Below, piece after piece: positions 34,610 through 43,581 of a DNA stretch of 64,000 nt. The DNA lies in NCBI RefSeq assembly GCF_010365285.1, contig NZ_CP048286.1, positions 4,383,501-4,447,500 of the forward strand. Direction: 5' to 3'. This stretch comes from Paenibacillus rhizovicinus. Lineage in GTDB: Bacteria; Bacillota; Bacilli; Paenibacillales; Paenibacillaceae. Positions within the stretch are counted from its first letter, which is position 1; every line of letters begins with the position of its first letter. Below the pieces are notes generated by a model, which did not search any database, was not told the DNA's origin, and worked only from the letters and a program-made list of their open reading frames with translations. A program made the position numbers and the translations under genes.

Positions 34610-35587
34610 CTACAACCCCTGAGCGGCTTTCGCATTTTGACTGTTGCTTACTTCCGATTTGTAGGCTAGGCCGGAGTACTGAAGAACAAGCGAGGAGTCA
34701 AAGTTATCCCCGTACAGAGCAAGCGTTATCTCCGTATCCGCGGTAGTCCACATATTATAGAACGCCGCTTGACCGATTGCGACAGCGGTACCCAAGGTGT
34801 TTCTAGCATCGCCTTTATATAAATCCCCGTAATAAACGATGTCTTGATCGTTGTCCGGAGAACCATATTTGCCGACGAGAGCGGATTTCAAACTGTCATA
34901 GTCACTAATGTAGGCGTTCGAATTGATGTGATCGACTTTGAATATGTACATGGCATCCGTAAGTTTATTGTTCGTAAACCGGTAAGCGAGAGTGGCATCC
35001 ATCCCGGAGGCTTTGGTTTCATAGTAATAGTAACCATCGCCGGATCCGATGAGCTTAGCCGTCTCCGCCTTCTTGACTTGGGCCACGGTCATTCCCCATT
35101 TGACATTGCGGAATTTCACTTTCGTCGTACTTACGGGTTTGGACGCAATATTGAGCGCGGCAGGAGGAGCTTCTTTGCCGATGATGATATTCTTCGTGGA
35201 CGGATCAACCGACATGGTTTCGCCGGAGTACGTCACGATGAACTTCAACGCGATATAGAGCGTCCCCGAAACTTTCTTCGGAGCTAGCGGCAAGGCTGTT
35301 TTCGTGCCGTTTACGAAAGCCGTTTTGGATCCTTCGGTGAAGGAGATCCGAGTTCCTTTCTTACTGGCAGACGTCATCTTGGTCTTGTTATCGTAACTGA
35401 TCGCGTAACCCAATGACCCCAGAACTTGCTTGGCCGGAACTAGCGTACTGCCGCCTTGGGAGATAGCATTCGATGTGGACAGTGCCCCGTGCACGAATAC
35501 CCGATACGTTCTTTCGGCCGCGGACACGGAAGAAACGCTGAGTGCAAATAGAATAATGCTGATGAATAAGACCCCGATTTTACGCAT
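34610..35587 (-). CDS. stalk-domain (copper amine oxidase N-terminal-like) secreted protein
   Basis: A 325-residue exported protein with a signal peptide (about residues 1-23, cleavage after S-V-S-A). Residues about 30-135 form the stalk domain: V-P-A-K-Q-V-L-G-S-L-G-Y and the later V-N-G-T-K-T-A-L-P-L-A-P. The C-terminal part starting N-V-K-W-G-M-T-V-A-Q-V-K has no recognised family name here; it may be a surface-associated sensor or binding domain. GGAGG precedes the ATG. Base composition is lower in GC than the neighbouring sugar operons. Confidence 0.87.
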   Translation of the reverse strand: MRKIGVLFISIILFALSVSSVSAAERTYRVFVHGALSTSNAISQGGSTLVPAKQVLGSLGYAISYDNKTKMTSASKKGTRISFTEGSKTAFVNGTKTALPLAPKKVSGTLYIALKFIVTYSGETMSVDPSTKNIIIGKEAPPAALNIASKPVSTTKVKFRNVKWGMTVAQVKKAETAKLIGSGDGYYYYETKASGMDATLAYRFTNNKLTDAMYIFKVDHINSNAYISDYDSLKSALVGKYGSPDNDQDIVYYGDLYKGDARNTLGTAVAIGQAAFYNMWTTADTEITLALYGDNFDSSLVLQYSGLAYKSEVSNSQNAKAAQGL

Positions 35588-35797
35588 GTTGCCTCCAATT
35601 AATATAGTTAGTTGTTATTGCCATTAGATGAACGTTGTTCCGCGGGCTGCTTCAACGCGTCTTGCGATTTGCCCGTTTGCCCCTGGCTTCTGTAGTTGTC
35701 CAAAAAGTTAACCCTGGCAAGACCAAGTATACAGGATCTTCCACGGCTAGAGGAACTATTATTAATTAAGAGATTCGCGTTGAAAAGCCGGTTCGTT

Positions 35798-36697
35798 CTA
35801 AGCGAAATAAAGAGGAAACTCGGCCTTGAGCCGGTAAGGGTCGGCCTCCTTGAAGGCCTGCAATCGCGCGTCTTTCACTTTATCCAGATCATTGTCCGAA
35901 GAGCGATGTTCGGCACTATCCGCGATGTATTGTCTGGTCCATTCTTTGGGAGACGCATAGAACTGCACGATTTCATGATGAGCAAAGTCATTGATTAGCC
36001 CGAGGTCATGCGCTTCTTTGAATAAGGGGATATCGACCAGCAGAGGAGAGATAACCGAGATTCCCTTTTCCATTAACTTCTGTACCCCATCCTGATTACG
36101 AACGGCGACAGACAGCGTCTTCTGGAAATCAACGCCGGTGCTTTGGAGTATAGGGATCCAGCGATTCAAATAACTGCTCGCTTGGTTGATAATATCGGCG
36201 ACGTGCAGGACGGTCTGTCCGCTAAGTTGAAGCTGGATTGCATTTCCTTCGTGATCCGTGACGTGATAATCGCCATTTTTAAATAAGAAGACATGCGGTA
36301 CGTTCAGCTTTTGAGCGATCGGGATGGAGAAGAACCAATCTCTTCGTTCTCCGCCGGAAATGAGGGTTGGCGGGTTGTGATGCGCTAGATAATGCGCCAG
36401 TAAGGTGTCGATCGACTCTTCGTAAGCCTCGTCCGAAGCAACGGCTTGGTCGACGATCTCATAGATGGCTTTCGACCGCTTTTCCAAGGGAAGATCAGCT
36501 TGAAGGATTGCATTGAAGCGGCTTAGAACTTCATGCGCCTCTTGCTGGCCGGCGATGTTCTGGGTATTGATATAGAAGGGACCTGGCTTCCCCGACGTAT
36601 ACCAGAATGCGTCGTCTTGTTCGTTCGATCGAACCGCAAGACCGTTTGTTGCAATTAATCGTTTCAGCAAGATTTCAGAAGCTTTTGCCTGCGTCAT
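35798..36697 (-). CDS. orotate phosphoribosyltransferase-like protein (degenerate PRPP site)
   Basis: A 299-residue soluble protein. Residues 30-45 (W-Y-T-S-G-K-P-G-P-F-Y-I) match the N-terminus of orotate phosphoribosyltransferases. Residues 112-140 (I-S-G-G-E-R-R-D...N-V-P-H-V-F-L-F-K) match the strand-helix before the PRPP loop. At 163-175 the expected PRPP motif (acidic pair then T-T-G) is V-L-H-V-A-D-I-I-N-Q-A-S-S, with only one acidic residue. It is longer than biosynthetic enzymes (about 210) and not in a pyr operon, so a role other than pyrimidine synthesis is likely (inference). GGAGG precedes the ATG. Confidence 0.7.
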   Translation of the reverse strand: MTQAKASEILLKRLIATNGLAVRSNEQDDAFWYTSGKPGPFYINTQNIAGQQEAHEVLSRFNAILQADLPLEKRSKAIYEIVDQAVASDEAYEESIDTLLAHYLAHHNPPTLISGGERRDWFFSIPIAQKLNVPHVFLFKNGDYHVTDHEGNAIQLQLSGQTVLHVADIINQASSYLNRWIPILQSTGVDFQKTLSVAVRNQDGVQKLMEKGISVISPLLVDIPLFKEAHDLGLINDFAHHEIVQFYASPKEWTRQYIADSAEHRSSDNDLDKVKDARLQAFKEADPYRLKAEFPLYFA

Positions 36698-36842
36698 GGG
36701 AGTGCCTCCAGTTTCACGATGTCTGTAATCAACAAATCAAACCATAGCATAAATACTGAAATCCATATAGTCCCAGTTGATTAAGCCCGGCGCAATCGTA
36801 TATCACGATTAGCCGATCTGACCCCCAGAGCGCCAACGCCGC

Positions 36843-36876
36843 AAAAAAACCGGCCTCCCCAAGGGAAAGCCGGTTT
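36843..36876 (-). terminator. rho-independent terminator of the DUF2971-like gene
   Basis: On the minus strand AAACCGGC pairs with GCCGGTTT and continues into a T7 run; plus-strand arms are 36847-36854 and 36869-36876. It separates this gene from the phosphoribosyltransferase-like gene. Confidence 0.83.
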
Positions 36877-36880
36877 GTCG

Positions 36881-37999
36881 TTACGTATTCATTATAGCTT
36901 GCTGGCCTATTTCAACGACGACATTGGCGTATTTGTTCGTGATCAATGCGTCTTCAAGCTTCGCTTTCCATTCTGCCTTGTGCTCGCAGTTCGGCGAAAT
37001 GACGATCCGGCGCAGCTTGTCCGTCTGGAAGGCGAGCGGGAGATGCTTCTTCTGCTGATTGAACAGTTTCTTGTTCTGCGGCAGCAGGATCGCGCGTACT
37101 TCGTTCTCCTGTTGGCTGGCATCGTCCTTGATCAAGATGCTTCTGAGATCGATCCAAGTCGCATGGATCATCTCCGGATTCTGCTTCAGCGTTTGTTTGA
37201 TCTCCAGCTTGGTCGGCGGCTTCTGTCCGGTTTCCTTGCGGAACGTCGTCGTGAATTCCTCGACGATATAGCCGTGGATGAAGGTAACCATGTCGACCGT
37301 ATCCCTCTTGCTGTACAGGTCAAGCGGCGTGAAGGCAGCCTCGCTGACGCGGTTGTCTTCCATCAATCCCGCAATGGCGTCATGCACGGCGTTCGTGTAA
37401 GCAAGCTGCTGCTTCTCCAGCTTAGTAATGTAAGCGGCGAGAATGTCGGTGAAGGTCGAATTGTTTTCTTGCGCGACGCTTTCCATGAACTGCGTCATGT
37501 CATCTCCGCTGTTCGCTTGCAGCTTCTTCACTTTATCGGAATCGGCGTAGTGGACTTTATTGAACAGCAGCTGGAAGCCGTGCGGCGCGGCCAGCGGGTT
37601 CGATTCGAACTCGAAGGCGATATCGCCGTTTGCCGGATTCGTGAACGTGCTGGCTTCTTCTTCGTTGAAGCTGGTCATGAAGCTGTGCTGCTTGAGCAGG
37701 TTGGCCAGGGAACCTCCGAGGGAGACGCCGTTCTGGTAAGCGACTTTACGCAGCTGGGCAGCGAGAAACGTATGTGTGAAAAATTGCTTCTGGTTGAGGT
37801 TTGGCGTTTGGCTCATTAATTTAAGCGCTTGCTTAAAGGTTGCGATCAAGTCTTGCGTGTAGTGCAGGCGATTGAATTCGTTCAAGTAAAACAAGATGTC
37901 ATTCTGGTCGCTCATGAGGCCGACACGGTTCAGCCACAGCTCCTTGGAGCTCAAAATACTTGCGGCGCTGTTGATATCTCTTGTGTAATGTACGATCAT
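36881..37999 (-). CDS. DUF2971-like protein
   Basis: A 372-residue soluble protein. The N-terminus H-Y-T-R-D-I-N-S-A-A-S-I-L-S-S-K-E-L-W-L-N-R with a following D-x-N-D resembles DUF2971, and the middle S-F-N-E-E-E and the late R-R-I-V-I-S-P-N-C fit that family's pattern. Function of the family is unknown to me. It has its own GGGAG site and terminator, so it is a separate unit from 35798. Its composition is less GC-rich than its surroundings. Alternative: an unrelated protein with only an N-terminal resemblance. Confidence 0.65.
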   Translation of the reverse strand: MIVHYTRDINSAASILSSKELWLNRVGLMSDQNDILFYLNEFNRLHYTQDLIATFKQALKLMSQTPNLNQKQFFTHTFLAAQLRKVAYQNGVSLGGSLANLLKQHSFMTSFNEEEASTFTNPANGDIAFEFESNPLAAPHGFQLLFNKVHYADSDKVKKLQANSGDDMTQFMESVAQENNSTFTDILAAYITKLEKQQLAYTNAVHDAIAGLMEDNRVSEAAFTPLDLYSKRDTVDMVTFIHGYIVEEFTTTFRKETGQKPPTKLEIKQTLKQNPEMIHATWIDLRSILIKDDASQQENEVRAILLPQNKKLFNQQKKHLPLAFQTDKLRRIVISPNCEHKAEWKAKLEDALITNKYANVVVEIGQQAIMNT

Positions 38000-38472
38000 G
38001 TCAGGTGCTCCCTTTTCCCATATGAAAATAATCTCGAACTTACTACATTATGCAGTAATTTGCCGGTTCTGTCCCCTATGAATTCAATGGGTAACACGAC
38101 AGTATTCGACAGTTGTGGTAAATATCCTGCCTGCAAAGGCGTCCGATCCAATAATACCCATCTCATTTTAACATAAGACAGTCGTCAATCCAGCATGATG
38201 AGTCAAGTTTACCGAAGTTTGTCGGGCCTCGCAACTTTTTGCCGTTGTTCACGCCAGAAGGGAATTCGTTACGGCTTGAAGAAGGAGAATCCGAGCCCAT
38301 GGGGAAGGGGCTTTTTCGCTATTTCGAACACTATATATATTTTGTATACATTTCATATACGCGCTGTAGACAGCGCTTTCTTGCCATGCTATATTGCGGA
38401 GAGAAACGCATGAAGCCGTATCATTCGTTATCATCACTCGTCTTGCCATTATGATTTTCCGGAGGAAACCGC
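38000..38472 (+). other. 473-bp intergenic region with AT-rich promoter zone
   Basis: No gene is supported. Near 38330-38385 is an AT-rich stretch with GTATA-N7-TATAC and GCTGT/ACAGC small inverted repeats, probably the promoter/operator zone of the GH140-like gene at 38473. Confidence 0.45.
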
Positions 38473-39786
38473 ATGTCGACGAAGACGTCTTTGCCATGGC
38501 TGAACGTAAGCGAGAATCGCCGTTATCTCGTCTCGGAGGATGGACAACCGTTCTTCTGGCTGGGAGATACGGCTTGGGAACTGTTTCACCGGTCGACGCG
38601 CGAGGATGCGGACCATTATCTCGCCAATCGCGCGGAACGGGGCTATACCGTTATCCAGGCGGTCGGCTTGGCGGAGTTTGAAGGGCTAACGAAACCTAAC
38701 GCATACGGCCGAGTGCCGCTGCACATCCAAGACGGCGTTTACGATCCGGCTTCGCCGGACACGGATACGGAACCGGGCGGCTATACGTACTGGGATCACG
38801 TCGATTATATCGTGGACAAAGCGGCGGAGCTCGGCCTTTATATCGCGCTGCTGCCGACCTGGGGAGACAAGTACCATATCGCTTGGGGAGAGGGGCCGGA
38901 TATTTTCACGCCGGACAACGCGAGAACGTACGGCCGCTGGATCGGCGAACGCTACCGTGACCGCTCCAACATCATCTGGGTGCTGGGAGGAGACCGGCCG
39001 CTGACGGAGAACCGGCATTTCCAGATCGTGGGCGCCATGGCGGAAGGCATTGCGGACGGCGACGGCGGCAAACATCTGCGCACCTTCCACCCGAACGGCG
39101 GGCGCTCGTCCTCGCATCATATGCATCATGAGCCTTGGTTGGACTTTAATATGATTCAATCCAGCCATGGACAAGGCGAACGCGATAATTACAAGCTCGT
39201 AGCCGCGGATTACGTCCGTACGCCGATCAAGCCGACGCTGGAGGCGGAGCCTTGCTACGAGGATCATCCGCGCGACTTCAATCCCGAGAACGGTTATTTC
39301 GACGAGGCGGACGTGCGCAAATCCGCTTATTATGGTATTTTGTCCGGCGGACTGGGCATTACATACGGGCATCATTGCGTCTGGTCGATGAACACGGAAC
39401 CGACGAGAACCTTCATTATGAAATGGCGGGACGCTATTCTGCGTCCGGGCGCGGCCCAAATGGAGCATCTCCGCAACCTGGCCGAATCCCGTCCGATGCT
39501 GGAGCGCGTACCGGATCAAGGACTGCTCGCAGCCAACGAGGAAGGATCCAATTATGCCGTAGCGGCCAAGGGCGAGCGGCATGCCTTCGTCTATTCCCCG
39601 AACGGGCTGGCGCTGCAGGTAGCCATGGGCCGCATCGCGGGCGACGAAGCGGCTGCATCCTGGTTCAATCCGCGTACCGGCGAATTCACGGCGATCGGCA
39701 ATTATCCGAACAAAGGCGAGACGAAGTTTCTTCCGCCGCTGGCCGGCAGGGGCAACGACTGGGTGCTCGTGCTGGATTCCATCTAG
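38473..39786 (+). CDS. GH140-like (DUF4038) glycoside hydrolase
   Basis: A 437-residue enzyme without signal peptide. The N-terminal barrel has the family line F-F-W-L-G-D-T-A-W-E-L-F (near residues 26-38), the N-R-A-E-R-G-Y-T-V-I-Q segment, L-L-P-T-W-G-D near 135 and W-V-L-G-G-D-R-P near 175. About 330-437 is a C-terminal beta-domain typical of the DUF4038 group (putative collagen-binding-like). Characterised GH140 members are apiosidases acting on rhamnogalacturonan II side chains; whether this one is, is inference. GGAGG precedes the ATG. Confidence 0.82.
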   Translation: MSTKTSLPWLNVSENRRYLVSEDGQPFFWLGDTAWELFHRSTREDADHYLANRAERGYTVIQAVGLAEFEGLTKPNAYGRVPLHIQDGVYDPASPDTDTEPGGYTYWDHVDYIVDKAAELGLYIALLPTWGDKYHIAWGEGPDIFTPDNARTYGRWIGERYRDRSNIIWVLGGDRPLTENRHFQIVGAMAEGIADGDGGKHLRTFHPNGGRSSSHHMHHEPWLDFNMIQSSHGQGERDNYKLVAADYVRTPIKPTLEAEPCYEDHPRDFNPENGYFDEADVRKSAYYGILSGGLGITYGHHCVWSMNTEPTRTFIMKWRDAILRPGAAQMEHLRNLAESRPMLERVPDQGLLAANEEGSNYAVAAKGERHAFVYSPNGLALQVAMGRIAGDEAAASWFNPRTGEFTAIGNYPNKGETKFLPPLAGRGNDWVLVLDSI

Positions 39787-39806
39787 TTTGAAGGGATGAA
39801 TTAGCA

Positions 39807-40832
39807 ATGAGAGTGCTCATCATCGGAGGAACCGGAACCATCAGCACCGCGATTACGGAGCAGCTGCTCGCGCGCGGGGATATGGATGTCTGGCATTATA
39901 ACCGGGGCAGGCAGCAGGCGCCCGAGGGCGTAACGACGCTGATCGGAGAGCGAAGAGACTTCGCAAGGTTCGAAGCGCAGATGGCGGAGGCGGGACGGTT
40001 CGACTGCGTCATCGATATGATCGGTTTCATGCCGGACGAAGCGGAGAGCGCGGTGCGCGCGTTCGCGGGCAGAATCGGCCATTATATCTATTGCAGCACG
40101 GTCGACGTCTATACGAAACGGACAGATCGTTATCCCGTTGCAGAGGACGGCGCGAGGAACGCGCTGCCTTCTTTCCCGTACGCGTACAACAAGGTACTGA
40201 GCGAGAACATACTGCTTCAGGCTCATGACCCGCAGCGTTTCCCGGTCACGATCTTCCGCCCGGCGCAAACCTACGGCGGCCGCGGTACTGCGGTCGCTTC
40301 CATCGGAGACGGCGTCTGTCAGATGAAGCGGCTGCGCGAAGGCAGGCCGATCATCGTTCACGGCGACGGCACGTCCATCTGGGCGGCCTGTCACCGCGAC
40401 GACGTCGCGCGCGCCTTCGTCCGCGCCGTCGGCAACGAACGGACGCATGGCAAGGCGTACAACGTGACCGGCGAAGAGTGGATGCGCTACGACTACTATT
40501 GGGAGGCCGTCGCGCGGGCGCTCGATGCTCCGGCGCCGACGCTCGTCCATATTCCGACGGATCTGCTCGGCGCGCTGCTGCCGAAGCGGGCGGAATGGTG
40601 CGCGGAGAATTTCCGTTATAACAACGTGTTCGACAATGGCGCGGCACGGCGAGATTTGGATTTTCGGCAAACGATCGCGTGGGAAGCCGGCATCGGCTCC
40701 GTCATTGCGGAGCTAGACCGGACCGGCGCAATCGAGGCAGCACCCGAACAGCCTTGGTACGACGCGCTTCTGGGCGCGTGGTCCGAGGCGGGGCGGCTGA
40801 TGGCGGAACGGATGGCAGGCTTGGATAGTTGA
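39807..40832 (+). CDS. NAD-dependent epimerase/dehydratase family protein
   Basis: A 341-residue extended short-chain dehydrogenase: Rossmann motif G-G-T-G-T-I near residues 8-13, I-D-M-I-G-F-M after it, and Y-C-S-T-V-D-V-Y near 95. The Y-x-x-x-K active-site pair is plausible as Y-A-Y-N-K around residue 128. Follows the GH140-like gene by 20 bp in the same direction; they may process the same sugar. The C-terminal helices (P-E-Q-P-W-Y) are typical of a plant-type 'SDR a' branch. Confidence 0.88.
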   Translation: MRVLIIGGTGTISTAITEQLLARGDMDVWHYNRGRQQAPEGVTTLIGERRDFARFEAQMAEAGRFDCVIDMIGFMPDEAESAVRAFAGRIGHYIYCSTVDVYTKRTDRYPVAEDGARNALPSFPYAYNKVLSENILLQAHDPQRFPVTIFRPAQTYGGRGTAVASIGDGVCQMKRLREGRPIIVHGDGTSIWAACHRDDVARAFVRAVGNERTHGKAYNVTGEEWMRYDYYWEAVARALDAPAPTLVHIPTDLLGALLPKRAEWCAENFRYNNVFDNGAARRDLDFRQTIAWEAGIGSVIAELDRTGAIEAAPEQPWYDALLGAWSEAGRLMAERMAGLDS

Positions 40833-40843
40833 GATCAGGAAGA

Positions 40844-40883
40844 GAAGTCCCGGAGGCGAAGCGCCTTAGGGGCTTCTTTTTTT
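40844..40883 (+). terminator. rho-independent terminator
   Basis: GAAGTCCC (40844-40851) pairs with GGGGCTTC (40869-40876), with an inner GGCG/CGCC stem, then T7. Confidence 0.8.
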
Positions 40884-40946
40884 GCTTGACAGCTCTTATT
40901 CGCGTTAGAGAGACATGGTATAATCAGGAAAAAACTGGAGGTTTCC

Positions 40947-42440
40947 ATGGTATATCTCATCAGAGCGACCATGCCGCTGCTCTTTCTATTCCTCCTTGCA
41001 TCCTGTCATTCTGCGCGGCAGTCGACTACCGAACAACCGGTGATTAAGAAGAAGGCAGTTGATCAGGGGCTTATAGTTAGTGACGCGAATGGCAATGCTG
41101 CGCTAGATCGCAACGCTCCTTCGACGAATCAAACGGACGGAGAAGCGACTTCGTCCGATACGGCCATAGGGGATGCTGCGGCTTCGGACGAGCTGCAGGC
41201 AATCACCGATATCGCCGATTGGGAACATCCGACCAAGGCCATTCTGCAAGGCGATCCGTATCGCTTGTCCAAAATCGAGCTGTCGCAGAACGCGACCTAT
41301 CCCGCCTTCTATGTCCAATTTCCAGGAGAAATGGATCTGAAGGATCATGCATCTTTATGGCAGAAGCTCACGAAGATTGCCGAAGCGAACGGCTATTGGA
41401 ATTACAAACTCGTGAACGAGCAAGGCGGCGTGACGGTTGAGGTGACTTGCGATAAAGGGGCAAAGGCCGTTTTATCGGTTACGGTCAACGGTGCGGATTA
41501 CGCGCCGGAAGATGGGGCGTCCGATCCTTTGCAGGATAGCGTTCCGCAAGTTCCGCAAAGTTTTATGAATTACATGGACGACAAACACCCATTGTCCGAT
41601 CAGAGCGTGATCCGTTTCTTCGAGCAGGCGGATCTGAACGACGATGGACAGCTGGAAGCGGTGCTGGGCGTAAAAGATCGGCCGGACGAGGAAGGCATCT
41701 ATAGCGAAATCTATGTATTAAAGCAGGTTAAAGACCAAATCGTTCAGCTGGGTGAGAATTTGTCCGGCGGCGGATATGGCGTATTTGACATCGGTTTGGT
41801 GCATTTGGATGACCGGAAAGTCCCCGTCCTACAGATGAAGCTGACGAATGGCGTCTCGATGGAAGGCTTCGCGCTGTTCACGCTGAAGGCTGACAAGCCG
41901 GTGGAGCTCGTAAACAGCGCTTCGCCGACGGGGGTCGGGGATGACGAACTGACCGATAACGATCTCGACGGCGCATTCGACGGCTACGTGCAGCATCGGA
42001 CGAGCTACGACGTGCTGTACTACAATGTGATGCGGGTATATGCGCTGCAGAGAGGGCAGTTCGTGCAGACGGACACGAAAGTGGCGATGCCGGACTATCC
42101 AAGCGAGCCGAAGGACGTGGCTGCGGCGTATCTGACGCTCAGGGCGCTTGCCGAGTTCAACGACGCCCCGGAAGTAGATCGCCGGCTGAAGGAGCTTTGT
42201 CCGGCGTGCACCGAGAAACAGACCGGACTGATCGGCCCAGCATGGACGGATGCATTTCAAGGATCGAGCGGGTTTGCGGAAGATTTGTTTGGTTTCAACG
42301 TGAAGGGAGACAAGGACACTGCAACCGTGGGCGTGACGTATGCCATGGAAGGGGCATCTGTGGAAAAGCTGGATTTTCACTTCGCTCACGCTAACGGCAA
42401 ATGGTTCATTGACGGCATTATAAGACCGCCCGCCGAGTAA
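40947..42440 (+). CDS. predicted lipoprotein of unknown function
   Basis: A 497-residue exported lipoprotein: lipobox L-A-S-C at residues 17-20, then a Ser/Asp/Ala-rich linker to about residue 85. A segment D-L-N-D-D-G-Q-L-E-A-V-L-G near residue 230 looks like a calcium-binding FG-GAP/VCBS-type loop. The rest is not recognised. TGGAGG precedes the ATG, and an extended -10 (TGGTATAAT) is at 40916-40924. Not in an operon with the neighbours. Confidence 0.75.
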   Translation: MVYLIRATMPLLFLFLLASCHSARQSTTEQPVIKKKAVDQGLIVSDANGNAALDRNAPSTNQTDGEATSSDTAIGDAAASDELQAITDIADWEHPTKAILQGDPYRLSKIELSQNATYPAFYVQFPGEMDLKDHASLWQKLTKIAEANGYWNYKLVNEQGGVTVEVTCDKGAKAVLSVTVNGADYAPEDGASDPLQDSVPQVPQSFMNYMDDKHPLSDQSVIRFFEQADLNDDGQLEAVLGVKDRPDEEGIYSEIYVLKQVKDQIVQLGENLSGGGYGVFDIGLVHLDDRKVPVLQMKLTNGVSMEGFALFTLKADKPVELVNSASPTGVGDDELTDNDLDGAFDGYVQHRTSYDVLYYNVMRVYALQRGQFVQTDTKVAMPDYPSEPKDVAAAYLTLRALAEFNDAPEVDRRLKELCPACTEKQTGLIGPAWTDAFQGSSGFAEDLFGFNVKGDKDTATVGVTYAMEGASVEKLDFHFAHANGKWFIDGIIRPPAE

Positions 42441-42505
42441 GGGCAAACCACCTGCCGCTTATGGTATAATGGCGCAGAGAAAACAAGCAAAGGCGGTCAT
42501 GCGCA

Positions 42506-42946
42506 ATGTTAATTCCTATCGCAGCCCGGCTCGGCGAGGCCGAGATTCAAGAACTGCTCGGCTGGTCGGTATTTCCTGATCCGGAGAGCCTTCAACAGGC
42601 GGTCGACTTATATGCAAGCGGCACGACGCATACGCTGCTCGGCTACGAATCCGAGGGCGACATCATCGGCTTGATCGGCTACCACCGCCCAAGCGAGGAC
42701 ACGATCGAAATCGCCCATATCGCGGTGACGCCGGAAGAACGGTACAAAGGCTACGGCAGAGGGCTGATTTTGGAACTTCTGACCATGGAGAATCCGGGCG
42801 TGCTCGTGGCGGAGACGGACGAGGACGCGGTCGACTTCTACCGGAGCAGCCGGTTCACGGTGGAGAGCCTGGGCGAGAAATATCCCGGCGCGGAGCGGTT
42901 CAAATGCACGTACGATCCGGAAGCGTTCGAAGAAGAGGAAGATTAA
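42506..42946 (+). CDS. GNAT family N-acetyltransferase
   Basis: A 146-residue acetyltransferase. The strand I-A-H-I-A-V-T-P-E-E-R-Y-K-G-Y-G-R-G near residues 72-90 is the GNAT acetyl-CoA loop. The tail is acidic (E-E-E-E-D). An extended -10 element (TGGTATAAT) lies just upstream at 42462-42470. Substrate unknown. Confidence 0.88.
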   Translation: MLIPIAARLGEAEIQELLGWSVFPDPESLQQAVDLYASGTTHTLLGYESEGDIIGLIGYHRPSEDTIEIAHIAVTPEERYKGYGRGLILELLTMENPGVLVAETDEDAVDFYRSSRFTVESLGEKYPGAERFKCTYDPEAFEEEED

Positions 42947-43011
42947 AGCGCACTCGGATACTGTGATGCGAGATGCAACGCGCCTTTAGTACGGTGCCAG
43001 CCCTTCATAGC

Positions 43012-43049
43012 GGCCTCGGTTCGGCATCATGCCGGACTGAGGCTTTTTG
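43012..43049 (+). terminator. rho-independent terminator
   Basis: GCCTCGGTTCGGC (from 43013) pairs with GCCGGACTGAGGC (from 43031, with G-U pairs), followed by T5. Confidence 0.75.
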
Positions 43050-43069
43050 CTGTGCGTACGGTTGCCCGG

Positions 43070-43288
43070 CTAGTTGGACATGGTACCGAGAAGCTTGGCC
43101 ATTTGGAGGAAAATGAGCAGAATAATGACGCCTGCCACGATCGCGTAAACGATGGTAATGGCGTTTTTTTTCTTTTGCTTTTCTTTGGCACGCTCGCTAG
43201 CCGCTTTCTTGCGGTCTTCCTCTTCGTCCAGACGAGCGTTGTGCCGGATGCGTTCCGTATCATAAATCCGTTGGTGGCTGCTGTTCAT
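43070..43288 (-). CDS. small single-pass membrane protein
   Basis: A 72-residue protein. Residues 1-40 are charged and predicted to form a coiled helix (D-E-E-E-D-R-K-K-A-A-S-E-R-A-K-E-K); residues about 42-65 form a membrane segment; a short tail follows. AAGGAG precedes the ATG at 43288. Family not recognised. The start at 43321 is rejected since the ribosome binding site lies internal to it. Confidence 0.7.
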   Translation of the reverse strand: MNSSHQRIYDTERIRHNARLDEEEDRKKAASERAKEKQKKKNAITIVYAIVAGVIILLIFLQMAKLLGTMSN

Positions 43289-43581
43289 AAGTCCGCTCCT
43301 TTCGTTGTCCGTCTCTAACATCTATGCGCCGTTCCCGTTGTCCATGCTCAGCGCGCCATCCGATTTACCTTGAACGGGGCGGATGCCTCCTTTACAATAA
43401 AGGGAGGTCTTTCCATGGAGGTGAAACGGTTGTCATACCGAATCGTTCGAAGTAACTCGTAATCGGGCCGGGCTCAAACGCGTACCGGCTGCCAAGGGGG
43501 TTCTCTGCCCTTTTGACCGCATGCGAAGAAGAACGAGTAAGGATGACGATCGTTAATCGATATGAGAAGGAGAATGGATAT

